A stretch of 64,000 bases of DNA from Protopterus annectens (lineage: Eukaryota; Chordata; Ceratodontiformes; Protopteridae). The position numbers and the translations under genes were made by a program. Shown one piece after another: positions 43,606 through 54,480 of the stretch (position 1 is the stretch's first letter; each line of letters starts with the position of its first letter). The stretch is from positions 402,123,311 to 402,187,310 of the forward strand of contig NC_056738.1 of assembly GCF_019279795.1 (NCBI RefSeq). The letters run 5' to 3'. Below the pieces are notes generated by a model that saw only the letters and a program-made list of their open reading frames with translations, was not told the origin of the DNA and made no database searches.

Positions 43606-44610
43606 GCTCCCATATAAATAATAGGTTTGAATTCAACTTCCTAATAAATAATAAAACCAGATGAAGAATGCATTTTCAGAACCAGTTTGTCACTATTGTA
43701 TATAATTCCACTGGGGACTTTAAGATTTTTTATTACTCTGACTTTTATGTTGATACTACTTTGGCTAATTTATTAGCAAAAGGTTTCACTTTTGTTCCTT
43801 CATGTAGAACCAATGTAGCAGAGTTTATTTTAAATTATTTATTAGGAAGTTTAATTTAAACCTATTATTAGGAAAGGCACCATCCTCTATCACACCATTT
43901 TACATTACTAGTACATTTTGCCCCCATTCCCATCCAGATGTGGCTTTGTTTGAAAAAATATGTATGTTAGATATTTTTCATAAAATAAACAAGATGAATA
44001 ATGAACACACCACTAGTTTTAATTATAACATCACCAAGGAAGAAAAACAAGCACTTGTGTATCTGCAACAAGCACACGTCAGGACCATGAAACCAGATAA
44101 AGGAGGGGGCATAGTTATTTTCAATTTGGATGATAATAAAATTCAGACCATTTTAGAAAGTGACACTTTATGAGAAGGTATCAAAGAACGAATTAAAACA
44201 CAGCTTATAGAAGAGTTAGGGTATTTCTTGAAGAATTATTAATTGAAGCAAGAATAGATATGACTGTAGCAAATTATTTACATATGTCAGCCCCAAGGAT
44301 ACCTATTTTTGGAGTACCAAAAATACATAAATGCATAGACAACCCACCCATGAGACCATTGGTCGATGCTAGAGCAAGTATTACTTATGTTTGCTCTAAA
44401 TTTATTGACCACACTTTAAAGAAATATGCGGCTCAACAAAAGCACATTTGTAAAGATTCTTGGGACATTTTTGGACAATATAAACCACCTACAATACAAA
44501 GATGATTTAAACTTTCTCACAATAGATGTGAAAGACTTGCATACATCAATTCCCCACACAGAGGGAATTGAATGGGTGAGTTTATTACTACAGGATATGG
44601 GAGTCCCCCC
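43606..44610 (+). pseudogene. PLE-C right copy: N-terminal RT region (palindrome loop)
   Basis: This part exists only in the plus-strand copy. It reads LLAKGFTFVPSCRTNVAEFI, NITKEEKQALVYLQQAHVRT then MKPDKGGGIVIF, PIFGVPKIHKCIDNPPMRPL then VDARASITYVCSKFIDHTLK, and FLTIDVKDLHTSIPHTEGI (motif A). These are PLE RT hallmarks in order. Frameshifts near 44,175 and 44,500 break it. Confidence 0.85.
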
Positions 44611-44937
44611 AGAATGAAATAAAATTGATGGCTGAATTATTGGATACAGTTCTTTCCAACAATTACATCACTTTTAACAACAGATACTACTTACAAAAAA
44701 ATAGGAGTGGCAATGGGCTCTCCATGTGGTAGTACATTTGCAAATTTAGTAATGGCCTACTGGGAACATGAACATTTCTTTGGTGTAATTACATATACAA
44801 GTAAGATTAAATACTATATACGTTTCCTGGATGATATATTTATCCTGTTCCAGGGTAACCACCAGGAGGCTTCTAACTTTTTAACTTACTTGAGCAGTAG
44901 TACATTTTTAAAATTCACATATTTTTCACGGGATTGA
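44611..44937 (+). pseudogene. PLE-C right copy: RT catalytic region
   Basis: It reads AMGSPCGSTFANLVMAYWEH, YYIRFLDDIFILFQGNHQEA and SSSTFLKFTYFSRD. The catalytic DD is intact. A frameshift near 44,700 precedes it and a stop follows at 44,937, after which the frame resumes at 44,947. Confidence 0.85.
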
Positions 44938-44946
44938 ATTGCTTAT

Positions 44947-45951
44947 TTGGATGTTGATTTAAGTAAGGATAGACAAAACCAATGTTTTAAAGCCAGGATT
45001 TATAGAAAGGAAACATATTCAAATGCATTTCTTCACTACAGTAGCTGCCATCCGGCTCACCAAAAACGTTCGGTTGTTAAGGGCCAATTTGTAAGGGCAG
45101 CTCAGATGACAACCAATTCATTGAAGAATGCTCAACACTTATGGACATGTTTAAAAAGAGAGGTTATCCTATTTCACTCCTACAAGAAATTTGTCAGGAA
45201 GTGAAAAATAAAAGAGAAGTGGGCTTTTACAAAGCAATACTATCAAGTAACCATAGTTTAGAAACAAACAGTTGTGCATTACAGGATGGGACACTAAATG
45301 AAAATGAAAATAGACTTATTACGTATTGTATAGACAGTTACTTTATAAATATTTTAAAGAAAAATTGTGACTTGATAAACATGGACACACTTGCCAAGAG
45401 GCCCTATTGACTTCCCTAAAACAGTCTATAGAAAAGGAAAAAACTTAAAGAATCTAGTGGAAATTCGGTACTCAAACTCTGGTACATTTAACCATGCAGG
45501 TATGAATAAGTGTTTGTCATGCCCCTATTGTAAATATATGGAGCATGGAACAAAATTTAGCATAAGAGGTTTTGAATACAACACTAAGTACAAATTTGAT
45601 TGCAACTCCAAGGGAGTGGTATACCTGGCTAAGTGTCATAGCTGTCCTGCCTTCTATATCGGAAAAACTGATAGAAGGCTTAGGGACAGGGTTTATGAAC
45701 ACACATACGCTATTAGGTCTAATCAGAGAATGCATTTGGCCAGGCATATTATGAAAACACCCACCCATGGTTTTACTTTTAGGGCTATAGATTGTATTGC
45801 CTATGACCCTAGAGGGCGGCCTCTTTCCTTGCTCTTAGAGAAATTAGAATTGAGTTGGCAATTACGCACCTTTGCATGTTACCCTCCGGGCATTAACGAA
45901 ATGTATTCAATCAAATGCATATTACAACTTAAAAATTTGGTTAGGAGTTGA
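44947..45951 (+). pseudogene. PLE-C right copy: RT C-terminus and GIY-YIG endonuclease
   Basis: Open parts read YRKETYSNAFLHYSSCHPAH, MFKKRGYPISLLQEICQEVK, MNKCLSCPYCKYMEHGTKFS and GVVYLAKCHSCPAFYIGKTD then RRLRDRVYEHTYAIRSN. Compared with the left copy, the linker Cys pair (CPYC) is retained. Two frameshifts (near 45,110 and 45,400) break it. Confidence 0.87.
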
Positions 45952-46474
45952 CTATTATGCTGGGTTTAAAATGGTCTATGCATATTATTGTCTTAGAGTG
46001 TATTTGACTTTCAGCTTAAGTTAGGATTTCCTGTTTTTTATTTACATGTTTTTAAGGTTTATTATACTCGAACATAAAAATAATATAAAAACATATATAT
46101 ACTTTTAATTTTAACATGAACTGTTAATATTTCATAATAGATAATTATTGGTTTTAGATCTTTTTACACCATCTATTATTTTAAAATATTGTTTTAAAAC
46201 AATGCGTAGATGAGAGCTGTTTAAGCTATATTTTAGGTAATGAATGAATGTGGTTGCCACTTTAAGAGCAGCTGATTCCTGTTGGTTCAGGAACCAGCTG
46301 ACTTTTCACTTCCTATATAGTTTATGGCCTATGTTGCATAATTATCTGAAGTTGGGCTATGTGGCCTGACAAAAAGTGCTTTATGTGATTTTTTTTGTTT
46401 TTTGCAATAAACAGTACGTTATTTTATCGTGCTTGCAGGATTTATTTGGGCAGTTGGATACACTGTGGTGCTTC

Positions 46475-46985
46475 TACAGTTGTGTACCTACCATAAATGT
46501 AGATGTTCGAGTGTATTCACTGTTGCAGTCATTACACTTGGGTTTATCCTGCTGGCAGGCTACCCACAGTTGGCCTGAATTCCAAAGTCTTAGTCTGGCA
46601 TCAGTTGCTGTCGCCTCTTCTCTGACGTCGGTGCGCCAGGGATATAAAAGATGCAGCAGACGCCATTTTCTTCAGTTTTTCTTGCCCCAGATGTCAGGTG
46701 CCCCCTGAAGGGTAGGCTAAGAAATTATGCCAATAAAAGAGCATGCACTAAAATAAAACAATCATCTATAAGCAAATACACCACATAGGTTGTAAAGAAT
46801 AGAGAAGTACATATAAGTCCACCCCAAGAAAGGGGGATGGTGGGAGGGTAACCTGGACTGCAACAGTGAATACACTTGAACATCTACATTTATGGTAGGT
46901 ACACAGCTGTACTATGTTCATCGTGCTTCACTGTTGCAGTCATTACACTTGGGTTGAATCGCAAGGCTGAGGTTGGGTGGCTGGG
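46475..46985 (-). repeat. D 3' terminal repeat and ICR
   Basis: TATA box TATAAAA at about 46,643 with a CRE-like TGACGTCG at 46,622-46,629, oriented on the plus strand. The ICR at about 46,855-46,955 joins reverse complements of the two tips (ACTGTACT then ATGTTCATCGTG). Confidence 0.83.
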
Positions 46986-46986
46986 C

Positions 46987-47498
46987 CTAAATAGAATTAG
47001 AAGAGGCTATGAGGCCCTGCAGAACTGCAGTGGCGAAGCCTGCTCTGGATTTAGAGTAAAGGGGTAAGTGGTAGTGCTTTGCAAAAGTGTGCACTGAAGT
47101 CCAAGTTGCAGCCTCCAAAATGTCTTTGGTTGGTACTCCTCTGAGGAAGGCTGCTGAAGTAGCTGCTGCTCTGGTTGAATGTGGTCTGATGCCCTTAGGC
47201 ACTGATTTGCCATGTTGAGAATAGCAGAAACGAATGCAGTTGGCTATCCATTTGGAAATAGTCTGCTTTGAGATAGCTTTTCCTTGAGATCCTGCAGCAT
47301 ATGCCACTAAGAGTTGCTCAGACTTTCTGAAAGCTTTAGTTTTGTCCAAGTAGAAGTGTAGCTGTGTATGTCCAAAGAATTGTAGAAGTCTCTCCCCTTT
47401 ATTCTGTGGGTTTGCATAAAAGGTAGGCAAGTGAATTGTTTTAAGAGCCACACTGGACACTACCTTAGGCATAAATGTTGGGTTTGTCCTCAGAGAAA
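46987..47498 (-). pseudogene. Tyrosine recombinase C-terminal half, D
   Basis: It reads SLRTNPTFMPKVV at the junction, then HTQLHFYLDKTKAFRKSEQL, HSTRAAATSAAF (HxxR) and ATWTSVHTFAKHYHLPLYS (Tyr). A four-residue deletion is seen in the SLDVHRQLRFYL block. The first Arg lies across E at about 53,090. Confidence 0.83.
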
Positions 47499-48000
47499 AG
47501 TACAGTTTTGTACCTACCATAAATGTAGATGTCCGATAGATATGCAACTGCAGTCCTTACCATATGGGTTGTCCTGCGTCAGGCAGCCCTCGGTCGGCCG
47601 GATTCCAAAGTCTGGGTCCAACGTCGGCTGATGTCGCCTCCTCCCTGACGTCAGAGCGGCTGGGGTATAAAAGCATCAGCCGACGCCATCTTCCTCAGTG
47701 TTTCTTGCCCCAGATGCCAGGTGCCCTCCAAGGAAGGCTAAAATTAAGACTGGATAAAAAATTCCAGACATACACAATAGCAATAAACAGATACACCATA
47801 ACAGATATCCCCAGCTAAGTATAAAAGGAGGGAAGTGGACCCAATACACAGAGGGGTGGGAGGGAGGGAAAACCTGACTGCAGTTGCATATCTATCTGAC
47901 ATCTACATTTATGGTAGGTACAAAACTGTACTATGTCCTTCAAGAATGCAACTGCAGTCCTTGTATATGGGTTGAATACCATAGCCAAGCTGGGGGTGGT
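47499..48000 (-). repeat. E 3' terminal repeat and ICR
   Basis: CRE TGACGTCA at 47,646-47,653 and TATA box TATAAAA at 47,666, plus strand. The ICR near 47,875-47,970 reads ACATCTACATTTATGGTAGG, ACTGTACT joined to ATGTCCTTCAAGAATGCAAC. The right tip of E lacks part of the sequence the ICR predicts. Confidence 0.83.
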
Positions 48001-48005
48001 AGACT

Positions 48006-49030
48006 CTAAGATAAGGATGGTGTAGCTAAAATGCCCTGCAGGACTGCCGAAGCAAAGCCTGCTCGGGATCTGGAATATAAAGGGAGGTTGTAGTGCTTGG
48101 AAAATGTATGCACGGAGCTCCATGTAGCAGCTTCTAGAATGTCCTTTGTAGCCACCCCTCTTAGGAAGGCTGTGGAGGTGGCTGTAGCTCTGGTGGAGTG
48201 TGGCCTGATATTGGCTGGCACACCCTTTCCATGGAAAGAATAACAGAATCTGATGCAATGTCCAATCCATTTTGAAATTGTTTGGAAATTGCTTTTCCTT
48301 GCACTCCAGGAGCGTAAGCTACAAATAGTTGGTCAGACTTTCTATTGGCCTTTGTTCTGTCCAAGTAGTAGCGTAGTTGTCTGTGAATGTCCAAAGTGTG
48401 CAGCAGCTTTCCTCTTTATTTTGAGGATTGGGAAAGAAAGTAGGCAGGTGAATTGCTTGATTTAGAGACACCCTGGATATCACTTTTGGCATAAAAGAAG
48501 GATTGGTTCTTAAAGAAACCCTGTCCTGATGAAAAATGAGGAATGGAGGTACTGCCATGAGGGCCTGTATCTCTGAAACTCTTCTTGCTGAGGTTATTGC
48601 CAACAGGAAAACTGTTTTCCAGGAAAGAAATTGCAATTCTGAAGATGCTGCTGGTTCAAAGGGAGGAAGAATTAATTTTTCCAACACGAAAGTGAGGTCC
48701 CATGCAGGCACTGGTGGTTTTCTGGGAGGTTTGATATTCTTTACCCCTCTTAGAAATTGTCTTAGCAAAGGATGTGAAAACACAGGTGATCAGTGTTGTA
48801 TCTTGCTGAAATTGCTGAAGCGTGTATTTTTATGGAAGAATAGGAAAGTCCATTATGCAGCATGTCTGCCAAGTATTCCAATATCTGTGGGATGCTCATT
48901 ACTGATGCATCCTGTCCCTTGTTGGTATTCCAGATGTTGAATCTCTTCCATTTGGCTGAATAAGTTTTTCTGGTGGAAGGTCTGCGCGCTTCCAATAATA
49001 TCTGTTGAACTTCTCTGGAGAGAGAGATAT
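48006..49030 (-). pseudogene. Tyrosine recombinase, E
   Basis: The N-terminal part reads VQQILLEARRPSTRKTYSAK then WKRFNIW. The catalytic part has SARRVSEIQAL, HQDRVSLRTNPSFMPKV without the shift seen in N1 and G, HSTRATATSTAF (HxxR) and ATWSSVHTFSKHYNLPLYS (Tyr). Small indels near 48,390, 48,280 and 48,775 break the frame. Confidence 0.83.
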
Positions 49031-50072
49031 GGGGAGAAATCATGGGACCCTCCAAGCTGTCAGCTGCAGAGTTTGCAGGTTGGGATGAACCGTCCTGTAA
49101 TTGTGCTGAGTCAAGAGTGGAGACCATTGAGGCAGGGGTCACGGTTTGGTGCAAGTTATGCTCCTTAGTAATGGATACCAGTGCTGTCTTGGCCAATCTG
49201 GAGCTATTAAGATGCCTTTCGGTTGCTCTGCTTTGATCTTCAGTAACACCTTGGTCATCAATGGTAGTGGTGGGAATGCATAGATTGTTAGAGAGTTCCA
49301 GCTGAATGAGAGAGCATCTATTTTCCAGGCTTGTGGATGGTGTGACCTCGAGCAGAACTTTTTCAGGTGATGATTGAGGAGGGAGGCAAAGAGATCTATG
49401 TCCGGCCTCCCCCATGCAGAAGTTATTTGTGCAAAAATGTCTGGATGCAAAACATCCATTCGTGTGGATCCAGGATGTTTCTGCTTAGACTGTCCGCTAG
49501 AACATTGTCCCTGCCCGGAACAAACTGGGATTGTAGCTGTATGTTCAGTTTCAGGGATTTTTTCCCAAAGAGTCATTGTTAGTCTGCAAAGGGGGTAAGA
49601 ATGAGTACCTTCCTGCTTGTTTATGTACCACATAACAGTGGTGTTGTCTGTCTATTAGTAGATGACCTTGTTGAAGATATTTTCCGAAGGCCTCGATTGC
49701 ATGCATTACTGCTAACATCTCTTTTTGATTGATGTGCAGATGTACTTTCTGGGGAGTCCATTGCCCTTGAATACATCTGCCCTCCATGTGCACCCCCCAT
49801 CCATGGTCTGAGGCGTCTGTTGTAATGGTTTGGCTTGTTTGAGGCTTGTTGAAAGGCATACCCTTGTTTAACTGGCTTGCTTGGGCCCACCACAAAAATT
49901 CCCTTTGTAGACATGGGATGAGTGGGATAATTGCTTCTAAGTTGTGGCTGTGTTGGGACCATAAACTTTTTAGGTACCATTGTAATTTTCTCATGTGTAG
50001 TCTTGCCAGTGGAATCAGTAGAATGCAAGATGCCATGAAACCCAGGGCCTGCAGGAATTTCCATGCAGTCAT
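49031..50072 (-). pseudogene. RNase H and methyltransferase-like domain, E
   Basis: RNase H reads TITTDASDHGWGVHMEGRCI and MWYINKQEGTHSYPLC. The next domain reads AWGRPDIDLFASLLNHHLKK, YAFPPLPLMTKVLLKIKAEQ and PKGILIAPDWPRQHW. A shift at about 49,640 lies in LLIRTDNTT. The overlapping +2 frame is open for 406 codons (50,841-49,621). Confidence 0.8.
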
Positions 50073-50081
50073 CTGGGTGAG

Positions 50082-50841
50082 CTATGCTAGGCTTTTGAAG
50101 TAATGTGGTAATTGTTCTTGCTTCTCTTCTGTGAGGTAAGCCATTTGTGATTCTGTGTCCAGTTTGGCTCCTAGAAAAGTTATTTGTTGGGATGGCAGTA
50201 GTCTTGATTTTTGTAAGTTGACTGTGTATCCCAAAGCCTGTAGTAAGTGAATGACATAATTCAAGTTTTTTGTCAAGGCTTGCTTGCTGTCCGCTTGTAT
50301 AAGGCAGTTGTCCAGGTAAGGGTATATTTGTATCCCCTGGAGTCTGCAGTGTGCAATTACTGATGCCAGGCATTTTGTGAATACTCTGGGCGCAGTAGAT
50401 AAGCCAAAAGGCAATGCTGAGAATTGATAATGCTCTGACCCTGCAAGAAATCTGAGGTATCTTCTGCAACTGTGTCTGATTGGGACATGCAGGTATGCCT
50501 CCTTGAGGTCCAGAGTAACCAGCCAAGACCCCTTGCCCAGCATGGGAAGGAGTTGCTGTAGCATCAGCATTTTGAATTTTGGTACAATGAGAAAAGTGTT
50601 TAGAGCGGACAAGTCCAGTATAGGTCTCCATTGCTTTTCTTTTCTTGGAACAAGGAACAGTCTTGAGTAAAATCCCTGGCCTTGTTCCTGAAGAGGAACC
50701 TTTTCTATTGCTTTGATTTGTCTCAGCTTTGAAACTTGTTCGAATGCCTCTGCCCTTTGATTTTGTGGCAGGTTTGGCATGCCTTGTCTTGTTGGTAAAG
50801 TATGGAAGTGGAACCTGTAGCCTTGGTCTATTATATGTCAA
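50082..50841 (-). pseudogene. Reverse transcriptase, E
   Basis: A 232-codon open frame reads QWRPILDLSALNTFLIVPKF, SWLVTLDLKEAYLHVPIRHS, FSALPFGLSTAPRVFTKCLA and IYPYLDNCLIQADSK. The catalytic box is YLDN, with the second Asp replaced by Asn. That change alone should abolish polymerase activity. Confidence 0.85.
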
Positions 50842-50948
50842 GAATCCATTTGTCCTTTGTTAAAATGTGCCAATTTTTTGAAAATAAGGATAATTTTCCG
50901 CCTAAAGGTGCTTCTCTTTGAGCCTTGGTCGGCGGTGTCAAAGGCAAG

Positions 50949-52750
50949 TCATTGTGATTGTCCCTGTGGAGCAAGGGAAGTCCCTGCGCCACCTCTCTGA
51001 TTAGTCAGTTGCCATTGGCGTCCCCTGTAGGAGCCTCTGTATTGCCCTCTTCCTCGGGCACGCCTGTTTTTTCCCCTTTGAAACTTGTCAGTGTCCGGAA
51101 AGGACCAGTTCTTAGAAGGCCAATTCCTGTTGAACCTAGGAGGCTGAACCTGGAGGAAATCCTTGACTGTTTGCACTGATTTAGCCTTTTCCTCAGTTGA
51201 TTTCAACACATCCTGAGCATTAGCACCAAATAGCTTGTGTTTTTCCAGAGGAGCATCTAGAAGCATTGCTTTAACATGATCTGGTAATGGCTGTTCTTTT
51301 AACCATGCATGTCTACGTATCACGGCCCCTGTCATAGCTGCCCTACATGAAGCTTCCAATGTATCATATCCACACTGAAGAAAATGATTGTTAACCTGCT
51401 GTGTGTTGTGAACCACATCCTGCAAGGCCTTTCTATCTAAAGGCTCAGGAGAGGCTAACTTTTTCTGCAAATCATCCATCAAGAAATCCTGATACTGAAA
51501 CATATGAAAAAGGCAATTGAGGGCTCCCATGGCAAGTGTGGTTGAGGTATAAACTTTTTTGCCCCACCTCTCCAGGGACCTAGCTTCCCTGTCTGAGGGC
51601 AAAGGATTCTTGGCCGTGGATGTTGTCACCCCTTTGGGCCCCTGGGAAATTGTTTCTAGATCAACAGTATGGGCCTTAAAGAAATGTTTGTGAGTTTCAG
51701 GAACCCTGTAGTATCTGTCTGGCTTGACAGGAGCAGGGGGGAGAGAATCAGGAGAAGCACTCGAATCTGAGTACACATCATCCAGAACATCTAGTACTGG
51801 AGGGACAGCTAAAGGCCTGTGTTGGGGAAGCTTAAGGAAGGTACAAAGCCATTTCCTGGAATCAGAGAATTCCTGGCCTTGCCACTGAAAGTGCTCTCTC
51901 ATGGAGTGGAGAATTTCCCAAAAAGAAATATCCTCAGGAGGAGAGGCAGAAGGGATAGAATCCTCCACATCTGAATCCTCGGAGGCCTGGAAGGACTCTT
52001 CCTGGGTATCTGAGTGATCAGAGTCACCAGAGGCTTCATCTGAAGAAAGGGTGTCTGTATGCTCAACCCTGGGCCTTTTGTCAGAACGTGGCTGAGATCC
52101 TCTGTCAGGATGGGCCTGGGAGCTTCTGATTAAAGAAATTAAATCTGCAGCTAAAGACATGATTTGTTTATCAGTAGTGGGCTGAGGCAAAGCTTTAGGA
52201 GGGTGAGACTTAGCCTGGCTAGCAGCCTTAGCACGTGTGTAGGCCTTGATAGACATAGGGGGCCTAGCTGCCCCATGTGCTGGAGTAACCTTGTCCACTG
52301 GTATGGTCTCAGGCAAATCTTGGGCTTCAGAATCTGGAGGAAAATCAACCACCGGCACCAGCGCAGGCTCCGGGGCCGGAGTGATCGGTAAAGCGGTGTC
52401 GTCGGTCCGGAGCGGTGGAACAACCGCCTCAGAAGAGACCGATGCACTCGCGGTAATTTTTGGTGTGGTGTCGGTGGAAGTCGCGGGCCGAGGATGTCGG
52501 TCCCGGTCCTTCCGGTTTTTGGAAATATGAGGTGTCGGTAGTTCCGAAGGCATGGTATAAGAGAATTGATCGCCAAAAAAGTCTTCAGCAAACTCTGCCT
52601 GGTGCCTGAGGGTGCGCTTATTGAAGCAAGCACAGGCTGAGACGTCGTGGTCTGGGCCAAGGCAGGGGAGGCAGTAAGAATGGAAGTCCTTATGAGGTAT
52701 TTGTTTACCACAAGACAAACAGTTAACTTTTTCAGTTTTTTTCTGACATC
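50949..52750 (-). pseudogene. Gag-like protein, E, nearly complete
   Basis: A 589-codon open frame covers almost the whole protein: SCGKQIPHKDFHSYCLPCLG (Cys/His cluster), Ser/Pro/Ala-rich middle, LHSMREHFQWQGQEFSDSRK, LPQHRPLAVPPVLDVL, YYRVPETHKHFF, GAVIRRHAWLKEQPLPDHVK and a basic tail (RGKNRRARGRGQYRGSYRGR). The expected ATG in the MSEK start is followed after five codons by a stop, caused by a short insertion. So the only defect is at the very start. Confidence 0.82.
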
Positions 52751-53028
52751 GGCTGAGGCAAGAAAAAGATCCCCAACGGGGTACTTAGCTTTTTTGACTA
52801 CTTCGGATTCGTAAAACACAGGAGCTGACCGACCGGCAAATGCAAACTGCTTCTGCTTCAGGCACCGCGTGGCAAGAAAGACTGAGGAAGATGGCGTCGG
52901 CTGATGCTTTTATACCCCAGCTGCTCTGACGTCGGGGAGGAGGCGACAATAGCCTTAGTCAGACCCAGACTTTGGAATCCGGCCGACCGAGGGCTGCCTG
53001 AGGCAGGACAACCCATATGGAAGGACAT
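52751..53028 (-). promoter_or_regulatory. E 5' terminal repeat with promoter
   Basis: CRE-like core (plus TGACGTCG) at 52,927-52,934 and TATA box (GGGTATAAAAG) at about 52,907-52,917, reading toward gag. The outer tip has ATGTCCTTCCATATGGGTTG, which lacks about 25 bases present in the ICR. Confidence 0.68.
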
Positions 53029-53500
53029 CCCTGTCCGGATGGAAAATTATGAAAGGTTCAACCGCCATTAGTGCCTGTAACTCTGAGACTCTTCTTGCTG
53101 AAGTTATTTCTAAGAGCAGAGCTGTTTTCCATGATAAGAATTTTATTTCAGCTGTATTGGCTGGCTCAAAAGGAGACAGCGTGAGTTTTTCCAAAACAAA
53201 GTTGAGGTCCCATGCAGGTATTGGTGCTCTTCTTGGGGGCCTTATGTTTTTGGTACTGCCTTAGTAGTGGATGTGAAAAGATAGGTGGGTCTGTATTGTA
53301 ATGAGCTGAAATGGCAGAGGCATGGATCTTAATTGATGAAAAGGATAGGCCTTTGTCCAGCATCTCAGTTAGATATTGTAAAATCTGAGGAATATTTGGT
53401 ACAAGCATGTCAATTCCTTGTGCCCGGTTCCAAGCACAGAATCTCTTCCACTTTTCTGCATATGATTTTCTGGTGCTGGGCCGCCTGAATAACATCCATA
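53029..53500 (-). pseudogene. Tyrosine recombinase N-terminal half, D
   Basis: It holds SARRVSELQAL (first Arg), FEPANTAEIKFLSWKTALLL, LSFSSIKIHASAISAHYNTD and RRPSTRKSYAEKWKRFCAWN. A small deletion near 53,255 shifts the frame. Confidence 0.82.
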
Positions 53501-54480
53501 ACTGCTTTGGAGAGAGGTGTGTTCTGAATGGTTACATTATCCACCATGCAGCCAGATTTAGGGTTCTGAGTTGGCTGTGCAATATCTGATTGTTTTGTTG
53601 GGTCAGTAAATGAGCAATTTGAGGTAATGTCCAGGCTGGGCCTTGAGACAAGCTCTTTAGGATTGGGTACCAGTGCTGGCGTGGCCAGTCTGGGGCAATC
53701 AGGATCATTTTTGGCTTCTCTTGTCTGACCTTTAGGAGTACTTTGGGGAGGAGAGGTAGTGGAGGAAAGGCATATACTGTAAGGTTTTTCCAGTTGAATG
53801 ATAGAGCATCCACTTTCCATGCTAGCTTGTGGTAAGTCCTTGTACAAAATCTCTGTAGTTGGCAGTTGTGAGGGAGGCAAATAGATCTATGTCTGGGCAT
53901 CCCCATTTCCTTGTTGTTATGCTGAATATTTGTGGATCTAGTTTCCAGTCGTGAGTATCCATGAGGGTTCTGCTTAGTTCATCTGCCAGAGTATTTGTCT
54001 CTCCTGGCAGGAATTGCGCTTGCAGGTGCACTTGATAAGTCAATGCTGTGTTCCACAAAGTCATGGCTTGTCTGCAGAGGGGGTAGGAATGCGTGCCTCC
54101 CTGCTTATGTACCACATGACTGTAGTATTGTCATTCTTTATCAGCAGTTGTCCTGGATGAAGCAGATCCTTGAAGGCTGTCAGGGCATTCTGGACAGCCA
54201 GCATTTCATTTAGATTGATATGAAGATGCATTTGGCTTGCGGGCCATGTGCCCTGAATACATTTTCCTGCCATGTGGGCCCCCCAGGCATAATCTGATGC
54301 ATCTGTTATTGTCTGCCTGGCAGTGGGTAGAGTGAAAGGCTGTCCCTTGTTGTGGTGACAGGCCTGTGCCCACCATTGAAACTCCTGTTGCAGGCAGGGA
54401 ATGAGGGTAATTAGTTTTTCCAGGCTGTGGCAATGTTGAGTCCAAACACTTTTTAGATACCATTGTAGTTTCCTCATATG
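53501..54480 (-). pseudogene. RNase H and methyltransferase-like domain, D
   Basis: RNase H reads QTITDASDYAWGAHMAGKCI, then QFLPGETNTLADELSR. The next domain reads KWGCPDIDLFAS, YAFPPLPLLPKVLLKVRQEK and KMILIAPDWPRQHWYP. Frameshifts at several places; the recombinase start is in the +2 frame. Confidence 0.78.

Larger units (their letters stand above)
41695..46474. mobile_element. Penelope-like pair PLE-C, inverted
   Basis: A 5'-truncated minus-strand PLE (41,695-43,605) and a longer plus-strand PLE of the same family (about 43,660-46,474) stand head to head. The unit is flanked by a perfect 16-bp duplication TACAGTTGTGTACCTA (41,679-41,694 and 46,475-46,490). It inserted into the tip of DIRS copy D as one unit. 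Both ends read as PLE 3' ends. Confidence 0.9.
44611..46474 (+). repeat. PLE-C right arm of long palindrome
   Basis: This is the inverted counterpart of 41,695-43,605. It ends ATACACTGTGGTGCTTC just before the right target duplication. Confidence 0.88.
46475..47498 (-). mobile_element. DIRS copy D (beta), second segment
   Basis: D resumes after PLE-C with the rest of its 3' repeat, the ICR and the recombinase C-terminal half. E cuts it at 47,498. D continues at 53,029. Confidence 0.87.
47499..53028 (-). mobile_element. DIRS copy E (gamma), nested in D
   Basis: E runs from AGTACAGTTTTGTACC at 47,499 to ACAT at 53,028. D recombinase codons line up across it with no target duplication. All parts are present. 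Its ICR and tips differ from N1 and G, so it is a second gamma subfamily. Confidence 0.9.

Noticed and set aside
47455..47547. Short frames that read through a terminal repeat into recombinase residues
   Set aside because: They are made by an element tip joined to host coding sequence at the insertion point; similar artefacts recur at other junctions.
52151..52819. 222-codon open frame overlapping the gag start of E in another frame
   Set aside because: The matching frame in N1 is open for only about 80 codons and I did not find it in the other copies, unlike the pol/recombinase overlap. Probably chance.
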